A stretch of DNA of 64,000 nucleotides from Rhodophyticola sp. CCM32 (GTDB lineage: Bacteria > Pseudomonadota > Alphaproteobacteria > Rhodobacterales > Rhodobacteraceae). A program made the translations under genes and the position numbers. Under the pieces are notes generated by a model. The model saw nothing but the letters and a program-made list of their open reading frames with translations. It did no database searches and was not told the origin of the DNA. The stretch covers positions 3,224,001 to 3,288,000 of the forward strand of contig NZ_CP038492.1 of assembly GCF_004751985.1 (NCBI RefSeq), given 5' to 3'. Shown one piece after another: positions 24,678-33,745 of this stretch. Each line of letters opens with the position of its first letter. Positions within the stretch are counted from its first letter, which is position 1.

Positions 24678-27600
24678 TCACTCCGCCGGAACCGCCGTTT
24701 CTTCAATGCCCAGAGGATGGCTCAGCTTATCCAGCATCTCCTTGGGGCAGACCTGAAGGAAATTCCCCCTCTCCAGCGCCCAGTGCTGCAGGATATCCAG
24801 CGCCTTCCGGCTGCCGGTCTCTTCTGCATGCTGCGCGATCAGGGTTTTAAGCTCTGCCTCCCAATGGTCCATATTCACCGGACAGGTCACCAGGGTTTCC
24901 AGATTCATATTCGTCAGGGCCTGCCCATCCGGGTCATATAAATATGCCATCCCCCCGGTCATGCCGGCACCGAAATTCGCACCGATGGACCCAAGGATCA
25001 CAGCAACCCCGCCGGTCATATACTCACAGCCATTCGATCCGCAGCCCTCGATCACCGCCCTTGCGCCTGAATTGCGGACCGCAAACCGTTCGCCTGCGCG
25101 CCCGGCGGCAAACAGATAGCCATCGGTCGCGCCATACAGCACCGTGTTGCCGATAATCGTATTCTCATCCGCCTTCAGCGGGCTGACCTGCGGCGGTTTC
25201 ACCACCACGATCCCGCCGCTCAACCCCTTGCCGACATAGTCATTGGCATCGCCCGACACCGACAGTTTCAGCCCCGGTGCCGCGAACGCGCCCAGGGATT
25301 GCCCGGCAGAGCCTTCCAGCATCACGGTCAGATGATCGGGCTGCAACGTGTTGCGCATCCCGAAAGCCTGCACGATATGGCTGCTTGTCCGTGTGCCGAT
25401 GGTGCGCAGCGTGTTCTGCACAGCATAGCTCAGCTGCATTTTCTCACCATCTTTCAGGAACCGCGCCGCATCGGCCACGATCTGCGAATCCAGCGTATCA
25501 GGCACCGAATTGCGCGGTTTGTTGCGATCATAGACAATCTGATCCGCGCCATCGACGGTGATCAGAAGCGGGTTCAGGTCAAGATCATCCAGATGCGCCG
25601 AGCCACGGCTGACCTGGGTCAGCAGATCCGCCCGGCCGATCACATCATCCAGAGACCGCGCCCCGATCGAGGCCAGCAGCTCCCGCACTTCCTGCGCATA
25701 GAAGGTGATCAGGTTCACCACCTTGTCGGCGCTGCCGGTGAATTTCCCGCGCAGGCTCTCATCCTGCGTGCAGACCCCCACCGGGCAGGTGTTCGACTGG
25801 CATTGCCGCACCATGATACAGCCCATGGAAATCAGCGCGGCGGTGCCGATGCCATATTCCTCGGCCCCCATCATCGCGGCCATGACAATGTCACGCCCGG
25901 TGCGCAGCCCGCCATCGGTCCTGAGCGTGATCCGGTCCCTGAGCTTGTTCATCGCCAGAACCTGATGCGCCTCGGTCAGGCCCATTTCCCAGGGCAGACC
26001 CGCATATTTGATCGAGGTCGCAGGCGAGGCTCCGGTGCCGCCATTATGGCCCGAGATCAGGATCACATCGGCCTTGGCCTTGGCCACACCGGCGGCAATC
26101 GTGCCGACACCGGATGACGCCACCAGTTTCACCGTCACCCTGGCGCGCGGGTTGATCTGTTTGAGATCATAGATCAGCTGCGCCAGATCCTCGATTGAAT
26201 AGATATCGTGATGCGGCGGTGGAGAGATCAGCATGACCCCCGGCGTCGAATGGCGCAGCCGGGCGATCAGCTCGGTCACTTTCATACCGGGCAACTGCCC
26301 GCCTTCGCCGGGCTTGGCCCCCTGCGCGACCTTGATCTCAAGCTCTTCACAATGGTTCAGGTATTCGGCGGTCACCCCGAACCGGCCCGAGGCCACCTGC
26401 TTGATCTTGGCCGACGGGTTGTCGCCATTGGGTTCCGGCACGAAATGGGCCGGGTCTTCGCCACCCTCGCCACTGTCGGATTTCGCCCCGATCCGGTTCA
26501 TCGCCACATTCAGTGTCTTATGCGCCTCGGGGCTGAGCGCGCCCAGCGACATGCCCGGCGTCACAAAGCGTTTGCGGATCGAGGTGATGCTTTCCACCTC
26601 TTCAATCGGCACCGGTTCCCCCAGAGGTTTGATATCCAAAAGATCGCGCAGATGGATCGGCGGGTTGTTCTGCATCGCCTGGCTGTACTGCTTCCAAAGC
26701 TCATAACTTGCCCGGTCGCATGCCGCCTGCAACATATGCATGGTCTGCGCTTCCCAGGCATGTTTTTCGCCCGAACGGCGCGCCTTGTAGAACCCACCGA
26801 TAGGCAACACATCCTGCCCGCCACGCCAGCCCCGGATATGAACCTCTTCCACCTTCTTTTGCAGACCGCTGACCCCGATCCCGGAAATCCGGGAAATCAT
26901 GCCGGGGAAATATTCCGCCACCATCGCACGGGAAAGGCCCACAGCCTCGAAATTCAGACCGCCGCGATAGCTGGAAATCACGCTGATCCCCATCTTCGCC
27001 ATGATCTTCAACAGGCCCTGGTCAATCGCATTGCGATACCGCGCCACAGCCTCGGTCAGGGTGCAGTCGAGCAGGCCCCGGTCAATCCGGTCTGCCAGCG
27101 AATCCTGCGCCAGATAGGCATTCACCGTGGTCGCGCCACAGCCCACAAGAACCGCGAAATAATGCGGGTCGATACATTCCGCCGAGCGTATGTTGAGCGA
27201 ACAGAAGGTCCGCAACCCATGTCGCGTCAGCCAGCTATGCACCGCACTGGTGGCCAGGATCATCGGCATCGCCACCTGGGTGTCGCCCTGAAACCGGTCG
27301 GTCAGCACGATATGCCCCGCGCCCGAGCGCACCGCATCCTCTGCCTCTGCCCGGATCCGATGCAACCCTTCGCGCAACGCCCCCTGACCGCCATCGGCGG
27401 GAAAGCTGCAATCAATGGTCACCACGCTGTCGCCAAACTGCGCCAGCATCGTCTTGAACTGGGCGTTGCCGACAAACGGGCTGTCCAATACCAGAATTTC
27501 GGTCTGGCTGCTGTCTTCATCCAGCACGTTTTTCAGATTGCCGAACCGGGTTTTCAGGCTCATCACCCGATATTCGCGCAGGCTGTCAATTGGCGGGTTC

Positions 27601-29216
27601 GTGACCTGGCTGAAATTCTGCCGGAAGAAATGGGACAGGGGGCGATACTGCGCCGACAAAACGGCCGAGGGCGTATCATCGCCCATGCTGGCCAGCGATT
27701 CCTTGGCATCCTCGGCCATGGGCGCCAGAATCTGCTCCAGTTCCTCAATCGAATAGCCCGCCGCGATCTGCCTTTTGCGCAGCTCCGCACCGCTGAACAG
27801 CGCGGTCTCGCTCACCCCGTCGGTTTCAGCCGCCAGATCGGTGATCTTGCTGACCCAGTTGCCAAAAGGCCGGGCAGCGGACAGGGCATCCTTGATCTCG
27901 CGGTCGTGAAACAGGGTCTGTTCGGCCATGTCGACCGCAATCATCTGCCCCGGCCCCAGCGCACCTTTTTCCACCACGCTGGCCTCATCCACCGGCACCA
28001 TTCCGGCCTCGGAACCCGCAATCATCAGCCCGTCACCGGTCACCACATAGCGCATCGGCCGCAAACCGCTCCGGTCCAGACCGGCACAGACCCAGCGCCC
28101 GTCGGTCATCGCCAGGGCGGCGGGCCCATCCCAGGGTTCCATCACCGAATTGCAGTAGGAATACATGTCATGCCAGGCCTGCGGCAGTTCCGTCGCGGTC
28201 TGTGACCAGGCCTCGGGCACCAGCATGGTCTTGGCCATGGGCGCATTCCGCCCGGCGCGCACCAGCACCTCGAACACCGAATCCAGTGCCGCCGAATCGC
28301 TCGACCCCTGCGGCACGATCGGTTTGATATCTTCGGCCATCTCGCCGAAATAGCTGGAAGACAGCCGTATCTCATGGCTTTTCATCCAGTTGATATTGCC
28401 CTTCAGCGTGTTGATCTCACCGTTATGGGCCAGCATCCGAAACGGCTGTGCCAGCCACCATTGCGGAAAGGTGTTGGTGGAATAACGCTGATGATAGATC
28501 GCAAAGGCGCTCTCAAACCGCTCATCTTTCAGATCCGGGTAGAACTCGGCCACATCCTGGGCCAGCATCATGCCTTTGTAGATGATCGACCGGCAGCTGA
28601 GCGAACAGACATAAAGCTGCCCGACACCCGCCGTGATCGCCGCCTTTTCGATCCGGCGGCGGATGACGTAAAGCTCCCGCTCAAACGTTTCTTCATCCAC
28701 ATCCTTGGTGTTCGAGATGATGATCTGTTCAATCTCGGGCCTTGTGGCATTTGCCTTGTCGCCCAGAACCGAGACATCCACCGGCACATGGCGCCAGCCA
28801 TAGATGTAATAGCCCATGCGCAGAACCTCGGATTCCACGATCGTCCGGCAGGTTTCCTGCGCGCCAAAATCATTGCGGGGCAGAAACACCTGCCCCACGG
28901 CCATGAACCGGCTCAGATCGGGCTCATGCCCGGTGCGGCGCACCTGATCACAGAAGAACTGCACGGGGATCTGCACATGGATACCCGCGCCATCCCCGGT
29001 CTTGCCATCCGCATCCACAGCGCCGCGATGCCAGACCGCTTTCAGCGCGTTGATCCCGTTTTCCACAACCTGCCGCGAGGGCGTTCCGTCGATGGACACA
29101 ACCAGCCCCACACCGCAGGAGGCATGTTCATCCGCCTCGGAATAGAGGCTGTTTTCGGCCATCCACTCACGCTTTGCCTGCTCTGCCGCGGCCCAGTCTG
29201 TTCCATATTCACTCAT
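24678..29216 (-). CDS. gltB: Glutamate synthase (NADPH) large subunit
   Basis: 1512 aa, normal length. The N-terminal glutaminase (class II amidotransferase) starts at C34 (HASCGVGL), after a 33-residue propeptide. A central domain follows, then the FMN-binding synthase barrel with PGEGGQLPG and the 3Fe-4S cysteines in CIMVRQCQSNTCPVGVC. A C-terminal GXGXG beta-helix closes the chain. GltB moves ammonia from glutamine to 2-oxoglutarate. The ATG at 29216 has AAAGGAG 6 bases upstream. A secreted-protein gene lies between it and gltD, so the two subunits are co-oriented but not adjacent. Confidence 0.97.
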   Translation of the reverse strand: MSEYGTDWAAAEQAKREWMAENSLYSEADEHASCGVGLVVSIDGTPSRQVVENGINALKAVWHRGAVDADGKTGDGAGIHVQIPVQFFCDQVRRTGHEPDLSRFMAVGQVFLPRNDFGAQETCRTIVESEVLRMGYYIYGWRHVPVDVSVLGDKANATRPEIEQIIISNTKDVDEETFERELYVIRRRIEKAAITAGVGQLYVCSLSCRSIIYKGMMLAQDVAEFYPDLKDERFESAFAIYHQRYSTNTFPQWWLAQPFRMLAHNGEINTLKGNINWMKSHEIRLSSSYFGEMAEDIKPIVPQGSSDSAALDSVFEVLVRAGRNAPMAKTMLVPEAWSQTATELPQAWHDMYSYCNSVMEPWDGPAALAMTDGRWVCAGLDRSGLRPMRYVVTGDGLMIAGSEAGMVPVDEASVVEKGALGPGQMIAVDMAEQTLFHDREIKDALSAARPFGNWVSKITDLAAETDGVSETALFSGAELRKRQIAAGYSIEELEQILAPMAEDAKESLASMGDDTPSAVLSAQYRPLSHFFRQNFSQVTNPPIDSLREYRVMSLKTRFGNLKNVLDEDSSQTEILVLDSPFVGNAQFKTMLAQFGDSVVTIDCSFPADGGQGALREGLHRIRAEAEDAVRSGAGHIVLTDRFQGDTQVAMPMILATSAVHSWLTRHGLRTFCSLNIRSAECIDPHYFAVLVGCGATTVNAYLAQDSLADRIDRGLLDCTLTEAVARYRNAIDQGLLKIMAKMGISVISSYRGGLNFEAVGLSRAMVAEYFPGMISRISGIGVSGLQKKVEEVHIRGWRGGQDVLPIGGFYKARRSGEKHAWEAQTMHMLQAACDRASYELWKQYSQAMQNNPPIHLRDLLDIKPLGEPVPIEEVESITSIRKRFVTPGMSLGALSPEAHKTLNVAMNRIGAKSDSGEGGEDPAHFVPEPNGDNPSAKIKQVASGRFGVTAEYLNHCEELEIKVAQGAKPGEGGQLPGMKVTELIARLRHSTPGVMLISPPPHHDIYSIEDLAQLIYDLKQINPRARVTVKLVASSGVGTIAAGVAKAKADVILISGHNGGTGASPATSIKYAGLPWEMGLTEAHQVLAMNKLRDRITLRTDGGLRTGRDIVMAAMMGAEEYGIGTAALISMGCIMVRQCQSNTCPVGVCTQDESLRGKFTGSADKVVNLITFYAQEVRELLASIGARSLDDVIGRADLLTQVSRGSAHLDDLDLNPLLITVDGADQIVYDRNKPRNSVPDTLDSQIVADAARFLKDGEKMQLSYAVQNTLRTIGTRTSSHIVQAFGMRNTLQPDHLTVMLEGSAGQSLGAFAAPGLKLSVSGDANDYVGKGLSGGIVVVKPPQVSPLKADENTIIGNTVLYGATDGYLFAAGRAGERFAVRNSGARAVIEGCGSNGCEYMTGGVAVILGSIGANFGAGMTGGMAYLYDPDGQALTNMNLETLVTCPVNMDHWEAELKTLIAQHAEETGSRKALDILQHWALERGNFLQVCPKEMLDKLSHPLGIEETAVPAE

Positions 29217-29248
29217 GGAATGCTCCTTTATTCTGCCCGCAACCCGGC

Positions 29249-30010
29249 TCATCCACGCCCCCCTGACAGAGGCGCCTGATCAAGCCGCGACATCGTGTTT
29301 CCGCAATCATAGATCGGGGTCATGGTCAGAAACCCGTCTTCCCCGGGTTCCGCAAACTCCATGGGGGAATGATTGCCCTCGAACGTGCCGCCATCGGGCG
29401 TTGTAACCGTCTCTGTTCCGCCAAAAAACAGCCGCCAGTCTTCGCTGACAAACTGGTTTCCGCTTACCTGGCGGGTGCCGAACCCGGTTTCGTATTCATA
29501 GGAAAAGGAGGTGATCAGCAGATTGTGCCCATCCACGGTCACGCTTTCCCCGGTCAGGGCATCAAAGCCAACGTAATCTTTCTGAAATGTCCCGTTCGGG
29601 CCTTCTTCGATCACACTATAGATCATTGAATCCGTACCGGTTTCAAACAGCTCGGTCAGGCTGGCCGGGTCTTCTTCGGGTTCGATCAGGGTGGATTGCC
29701 GGCCATCACGCAGGCTGTAATTTCTCAGCCAGCGAAATTCATGATCCGTATAAGACAGATGGAACGGCCCATCCTCGCCAATCGAGATATCCCAGAGATG
29801 GCCGTCAGGGTCCGCCTGACAGGTCCAGTAATGGGACACGACGCAACTGCGCGATTGCACGGTCAGAAATGCGGTACAGCCGGAAGGCGGCGTGAACAGA
29901 TTGCCACTGCTTTGCGCCGCCACCGGGGTTGGCACCCCGCCAAAAGACAGCACCACCAATGCCATCACAGCGGCGCCCATATGTCTTGCCTTACTCTGGT
30001 CCGCAATCAT
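29249..30010 (-). CDS. Secreted protein of unknown function between gltD and gltB
   Basis: About 253 aa with an N-terminal signal peptide (hydrophobic stretch MGAAVMALVVLSFGGVPTPVAAQ, cleavage likely after VAAQ or AVAA-type site). The mature part has four cysteines in its first third (GCTAFLTVQSRSCVVSHYWTC) and one near the end (YDCGN), suggesting periplasmic disulfides. Aromatic- and acid-rich beta strands make up the rest. I do not recognise a family. The start is uncertain: ATG at 30010 follows GAAGAGG at some distance, and an ATG at 30043 would add 11 residues. It lies 32 bases from gltB and 98 from gltD on the same strand, so it is probably co-transcribed. Confidence 0.75.
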   Translation of the reverse strand: MIADQSKARHMGAAVMALVVLSFGGVPTPVAAQSSGNLFTPPSGCTAFLTVQSRSCVVSHYWTCQADPDGHLWDISIGEDGPFHLSYTDHEFRWLRNYSLRDGRQSTLIEPEEDPASLTELFETGTDSMIYSVIEEGPNGTFQKDYVGFDALTGESVTVDGHNLLITSFSYEYETGFGTRQVSGNQFVSEDWRLFFGGTETVTTPDGGTFEGNHSPMEFAEPGEDGFLTMTPIYDCGNTMSRLDQAPLSGGRG

Positions 30011-30108
30011 GACCTTCAACCTCTTTTGCCATCTCTGTCCCATACCGGGATCAGGTGTATATGCGTCGGCCCATCATCTTCTTCTTCAGACGAAAACCTG
30101 TGAGCCGT

Positions 30109-31542
30109 TCATTCTGCGGCAACGCTTACAGGCGCCGACAGCTTCGTCAAAATCGCCTCGGCCGCCTCGCGCCCGTCGCGGATCGCCCAGACAACAAGGC
30201 TGGCACCGCGCACGATATCCCCCACCGCATAGACCCCATCAAGGGCCGTTTCATGGGTGCGGAAATCGGCCTTCACCGTGCCCCAGCGGGTCACCTCCAG
30301 CTCGGGCGTATCCCACAGTGCGGGCAGATCTTCAGGTTCAAACCCCAGCGCCATGATCACCAGATCGGCATCTTCCACATAATCCGCGCCCTCGATGATC
30401 TCGGGGCTTTGCCGTCCGGTCGCATCGGGCTGGCCCAGGCGCATCTTCTGCACCATGACGCCTTCGATACTGTCGCCCCTGAAGCCCTTGGGCGCGCTCA
30501 GCCAGACAAATTCAACACCTTCTTCCTCGGCATTGGCCACTTCGCGCTGGCTGCCGGGCATATTCGCCCGGTCGCGCCGGTAAAGGCATTTGACGCTTGT
30601 GGCGCCCTGCCGCACGGCGGTGCGCACGCAATCCATCGCGGTATCGCCGCCGCCGATCACAACCACCCGTTTGCCTTCGGCGTTCAACTCGCCACTGTCG
30701 AATTGCGGCACATCATCGCCAAAGCTTTTGCGGTTCGAGACGGTCAGATAATCAATCGCCCGCACCAGACCTTTCGCGCCCACACCCGGCGCCTGCAAGG
30801 CCCGCGATTTATAGACCCCTGTGGCAATGACGACAAAATCATGTTCGGCGCGGATATCGGCGAATGACATATCCTCGCCCACGGCACAGTTCAGAACGAA
30901 TGTCACACCGCCCTGCTGCAACTGTTCAACCCGTTGCATCACCACGGGTTTCTCAAGTTTGAAACCGGGAATGCCATAGGTCATCAAGCCGCCCGCGCGG
31001 TCATACCGGTCATAGACCGTGACCTGCACACCCTGACGGCGCAGGAAATCCGCAGCGGCCAGCCCGCCCGGCCCGGCACCGATGATGCCCACACTTTCAG
31101 ACCGTTCCATCAATGGCCGGATCGGCTTGACCCAGCCCATTTCAAACGCGGTGTCGGTGATATGTTTCTCGACCGAGCCAATGGTGACCGTGCCATGCCC
31201 CGATTGTTCGATCACGCAATTGCCTTCGCAAAGCCGGTCCTGCGGGCAGATCCGACCACAGATTTCAGGAAAGCTGTTGGTGGCCTGAGACAGGTCATAC
31301 GCCTCTTCCAGACGCCCTTCGGCAGTCAGGCGCAGCCAGTCGGGGATGTTGTTGTGCAACGGGCAATGGGACTGGCAATAGGGCACGCCACACTGGCTGC
31401 AACGCCCGGCCTGCTGCGCCGCCTTTTCACGCGCGTAATCCCTGTAAATCTCCTGAAAATCCTCTTTGCGCAGATCCGGCGGGCGCTTTTCGGGCATCGC
31501 CTTGTCTACAGTCACGAATTTCAGCATAGATTGCTTGGCCAC
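30109..31542 (-). CDS. gltD: Glutamate synthase (NADPH) small subunit
   Basis: 477 aa. The N-terminal cysteine-rich region (CSQCGVPYCQSHCPLHNNIPDW) binds 4Fe-4S clusters. Two Rossmann folds follow: FAD site VGIIGAGPGGLAAADFL and NADPH site VVVIGGGDTAMDC. GltD passes electrons from NADPH through FAD and iron-sulfur centres to GltB. It is the first gene of gltD-(secreted protein)-gltB. The 212-base region upstream, shared with divergent uppP, is AT-richer than its surroundings and should hold both promoters; I see no confident -35/-10 pair. Confidence 0.96.
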   Translation of the reverse strand: MAKQSMLKFVTVDKAMPEKRPPDLRKEDFQEIYRDYAREKAAQQAGRCSQCGVPYCQSHCPLHNNIPDWLRLTAEGRLEEAYDLSQATNSFPEICGRICPQDRLCEGNCVIEQSGHGTVTIGSVEKHITDTAFEMGWVKPIRPLMERSESVGIIGAGPGGLAAADFLRRQGVQVTVYDRYDRAGGLMTYGIPGFKLEKPVVMQRVEQLQQGGVTFVLNCAVGEDMSFADIRAEHDFVVIATGVYKSRALQAPGVGAKGLVRAIDYLTVSNRKSFGDDVPQFDSGELNAEGKRVVVIGGGDTAMDCVRTAVRQGATSVKCLYRRDRANMPGSQREVANAEEEGVEFVWLSAPKGFRGDSIEGVMVQKMRLGQPDATGRQSPEIIEGADYVEDADLVIMALGFEPEDLPALWDTPELEVTRWGTVKADFRTHETALDGVYAVGDIVRGASLVVWAIRDGREAAEAILTKLSAPVSVAAE

Positions 31543-31754
31543 GGATCATCTCCTACCTGACGGGGCTGCTATATCGCCCTGACAGGCGCAATAAAAGACA
31601 GTTATGCTGACCTATTAAGGGTTTCAAAGGTGAAAATCGTGTGCGCTCTCTCTGTTTCAGTCAAAAATAAGACAGTATGACTTACTTATTACCTCGTTTT
31701 CTATTTGTCTCCAGCACTTTAGTCTGTCGGCATTGATTCGCCGGAAGGGAACAC

Positions 31755-32558
31755 ATGAGTCTTTTTCATCTTTTCCTTGTCGCCCTGATCCAGGGTTTGA
31801 CCGAATTTCTGCCTGTCTCTTCCTCCGGGCATCTGATCTTGCTGCCGAATCTGACGGGTATGGAGGATCAGGGTCAGGTGATCGACGTGGCCAGTCATCT
31901 GGGCACGCTTGGCGCGGTCGTTCTGTATTTCTGGTCCGATATGCGTGAGGCCGCCATTGGCTCGCTCCGCCTGATCCGCGGCAAGCTTGATACCCGCGGC
32001 GCGTTTCTGGCCCTGTGTCTGGCGATCGGCACCGTTCCGGTCATCATTTTCGGCCTGATCCTGAACCTCACCGGCTGGGATGGCCTGCTGCGCTCGCCGG
32101 CTGTGATCGGCTGGACCATGCTGATCTTTGGTGTTGCCCTCTATTGGGCCGACCAGAAAGGCCCCGAGACCCGGAAGACCGAAGACTGGACCCTGAAACA
32201 TGCCCTGATCATGGGACTTTGGCAGGCGGTTGCCCTGATCCCGGGCACCTCACGTTCGGGCATCACCATCACGGCCGGGCGGTATCTGGGTTATGGCCGG
32301 GAAAGTGCGGCGCGGCTGGCCATGCTGATGTCGGCCCCGACCATTATGGCCTCTGGCGCACTGCTGGGTATCGAGGTTATGGCAACCGCCGATGCACAGG
32401 CCGCCCGTGACGGGGCCATTGTTGCCGTCTTCGCCTTTCTGGCAGCGCTGGCCGCCCTGACACTTATGATGCGCCTGCTGCGCAGTGTCAGTTTCACGCC
32501 TTACGTGATCTACCGGGTGATCCTTGGCGTGATCCTGCTGGTCATCGCCTACAGCTAA
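31755..32558 (+). CDS. uppP: Undecaprenyl-diphosphatase
   Basis: 267 aa, all-helical inner-membrane protein of the BacA/UppP family. Signatures are QGLTEFLPVSSSGHL near the N-terminus and PGTSRSGITITAG in the second half, which carry the catalytic Glu, Ser and Arg. It dephosphorylates undecaprenyl diphosphate so the lipid carrier can be reused for peptidoglycan and surface glycans, and overproduction gives bacitracin resistance in other bacteria. A good ribosome site (GGAAGGGA) precedes the ATG. Monocistronic. Confidence 0.96.
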   Translation: MSLFHLFLVALIQGLTEFLPVSSSGHLILLPNLTGMEDQGQVIDVASHLGTLGAVVLYFWSDMREAAIGSLRLIRGKLDTRGAFLALCLAIGTVPVIIFGLILNLTGWDGLLRSPAVIGWTMLIFGVALYWADQKGPETRKTEDWTLKHALIMGLWQAVALIPGTSRSGITITAGRYLGYGRESAARLAMLMSAPTIMASGALLGIEVMATADAQAARDGAIVAVFAFLAALAALTLMMRLLRSVSFTPYVIYRVILGVILLVIAYS

Positions 32559-32595
32559 CGCCGGATCGGCATAGCGGCTCATATGCAGACGCGGC

Positions 32596-33579
32596 CTAAA
32601 CCCGCAGATTGCCCGCGCTTTCCTTGATCTCGGCATATTGCCCGCCCGGGCGATAGGGCCACAGATACTCATCCAGCACCGCGCCCATATGCATCGGGGT
32701 GATCGCCAGATCGGCAAAGCCGCGCATCCCGGGGGCCACCACATTATCCTGCCGCAACTGGCGCGCCTGATCCCGGGTCAGCATCCCGTTATGGAGCAAT
32801 CCGCCCGACAGGGTCTGCACCAGGTCAAGACCCCAGCCCATCATGCCGGCAATCCAGAATGGCACATTGATGATCAAACGGCGGCGGCGGATCACCTGAA
32901 GCATACGCTGCATCAGGGCGCGGAATGTCTCTACATCCGGGCCGCCAAGCTCATAGACACCCGGTGCGGCATCGCCCAGCGCCCCGGCACTGGCCGCAGC
33001 GGCAACATCATCCACATAGACCGGCTGAAACATCGTATCGGCGCCCACGACCGGCAGGATCGGGCCAAAGCGGGTCATCCCGGCGAAACGGTTGAAGAAC
33101 TGATCCTCGGTTCCGAAAATGATCGACGGGCGCAGGATGACGGCATTCGGAAACGCCTCAAGCACCGCCGCCTCACCCTCGGCCTTGGTCCGGGCATAAT
33201 CGCTGAGACTGTCGGCGGATGCCCCGATGGCCGAAAGATGCACCAGTTGCGCCACCCCTTCTGCGGCGGCCAGCCGGGCAACCCGGCCCGCCCCGTCCAC
33301 CTGCACGGCATCAAATCTGTTCCGGCCCCGTTCGGACAGGATGCCAACGCAGTTGACCACCGCATCCGCACCCTTGATCGCGGCGGCAACCGAAGCATCA
33401 TCGCGCAGATTTGCCAGCACCGGTTCGACCTGACCGACCACACCGTAAGGGCGCACGAACAGCGCCTCATTCGGGCGCCGCACGGCGACCCGCACGCGCC
33501 AGCCCTGTTTTGCCATCCGGCGCGCCACATAGCGGCCCACAAAGCCAGAACCGCCGAAGATGGTGACGAGTTTCGACAT
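32596..33579 (-). CDS. NAD(P)-binding protein, complex I NDUFA9-like
   Basis: 327 aa extended/atypical short-chain dehydrogenase fold. The nucleotide site is TIFGGSGFVGRYVARRM, and VNCVGIL, HLSAIGA and YARTKAEGE follow in the usual order. This branch includes mitochondrial NDUFA9, an accessory subunit of respiratory complex I, and bacterial homologues often annotated as NAD-dependent epimerases. Whether it associates with complex I here is inference. The ATG at 33579 has GAAGGA 8 bases upstream. It is convergent with uppP and diverges from tamA. Confidence 0.88.
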   Translation of the reverse strand: MSKLVTIFGGSGFVGRYVARRMAKQGWRVRVAVRRPNEALFVRPYGVVGQVEPVLANLRDDASVAAAIKGADAVVNCVGILSERGRNRFDAVQVDGAGRVARLAAAEGVAQLVHLSAIGASADSLSDYARTKAEGEAAVLEAFPNAVILRPSIIFGTEDQFFNRFAGMTRFGPILPVVGADTMFQPVYVDDVAAAASAGALGDAAPGVYELGGPDVETFRALMQRMLQVIRRRRLIINVPFWIAGMMGWGLDLVQTLSGGLLHNGMLTRDQARQLRQDNVVAPGMRGFADLAITPMHMGAVLDEYLWPYRPGGQYAEIKESAGNLRV

Positions 33580-33745
33580 GGCGATGATCCTTCTATCCCG
33601 GTTGTTCCGGTGATACGCCCGGCCCCGTGACGGGACAAGGCGCAAATCGTCCCAAGCCGGGTCACATTTCCGCCGAAGCCCGTCGGGATATGTGGTCTTG
33701 TCCATTTTATACCGCTAAAACCGGTTTCAGCTGATTTGGGGGATT

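Noticed and set aside
26208..28205. Open frame of 665 codons on the plus strand inside gltB
   Set aside because: Antisense shadow of a well-conserved gene in GC-rich DNA; no ribosome site and no recognisable domain.
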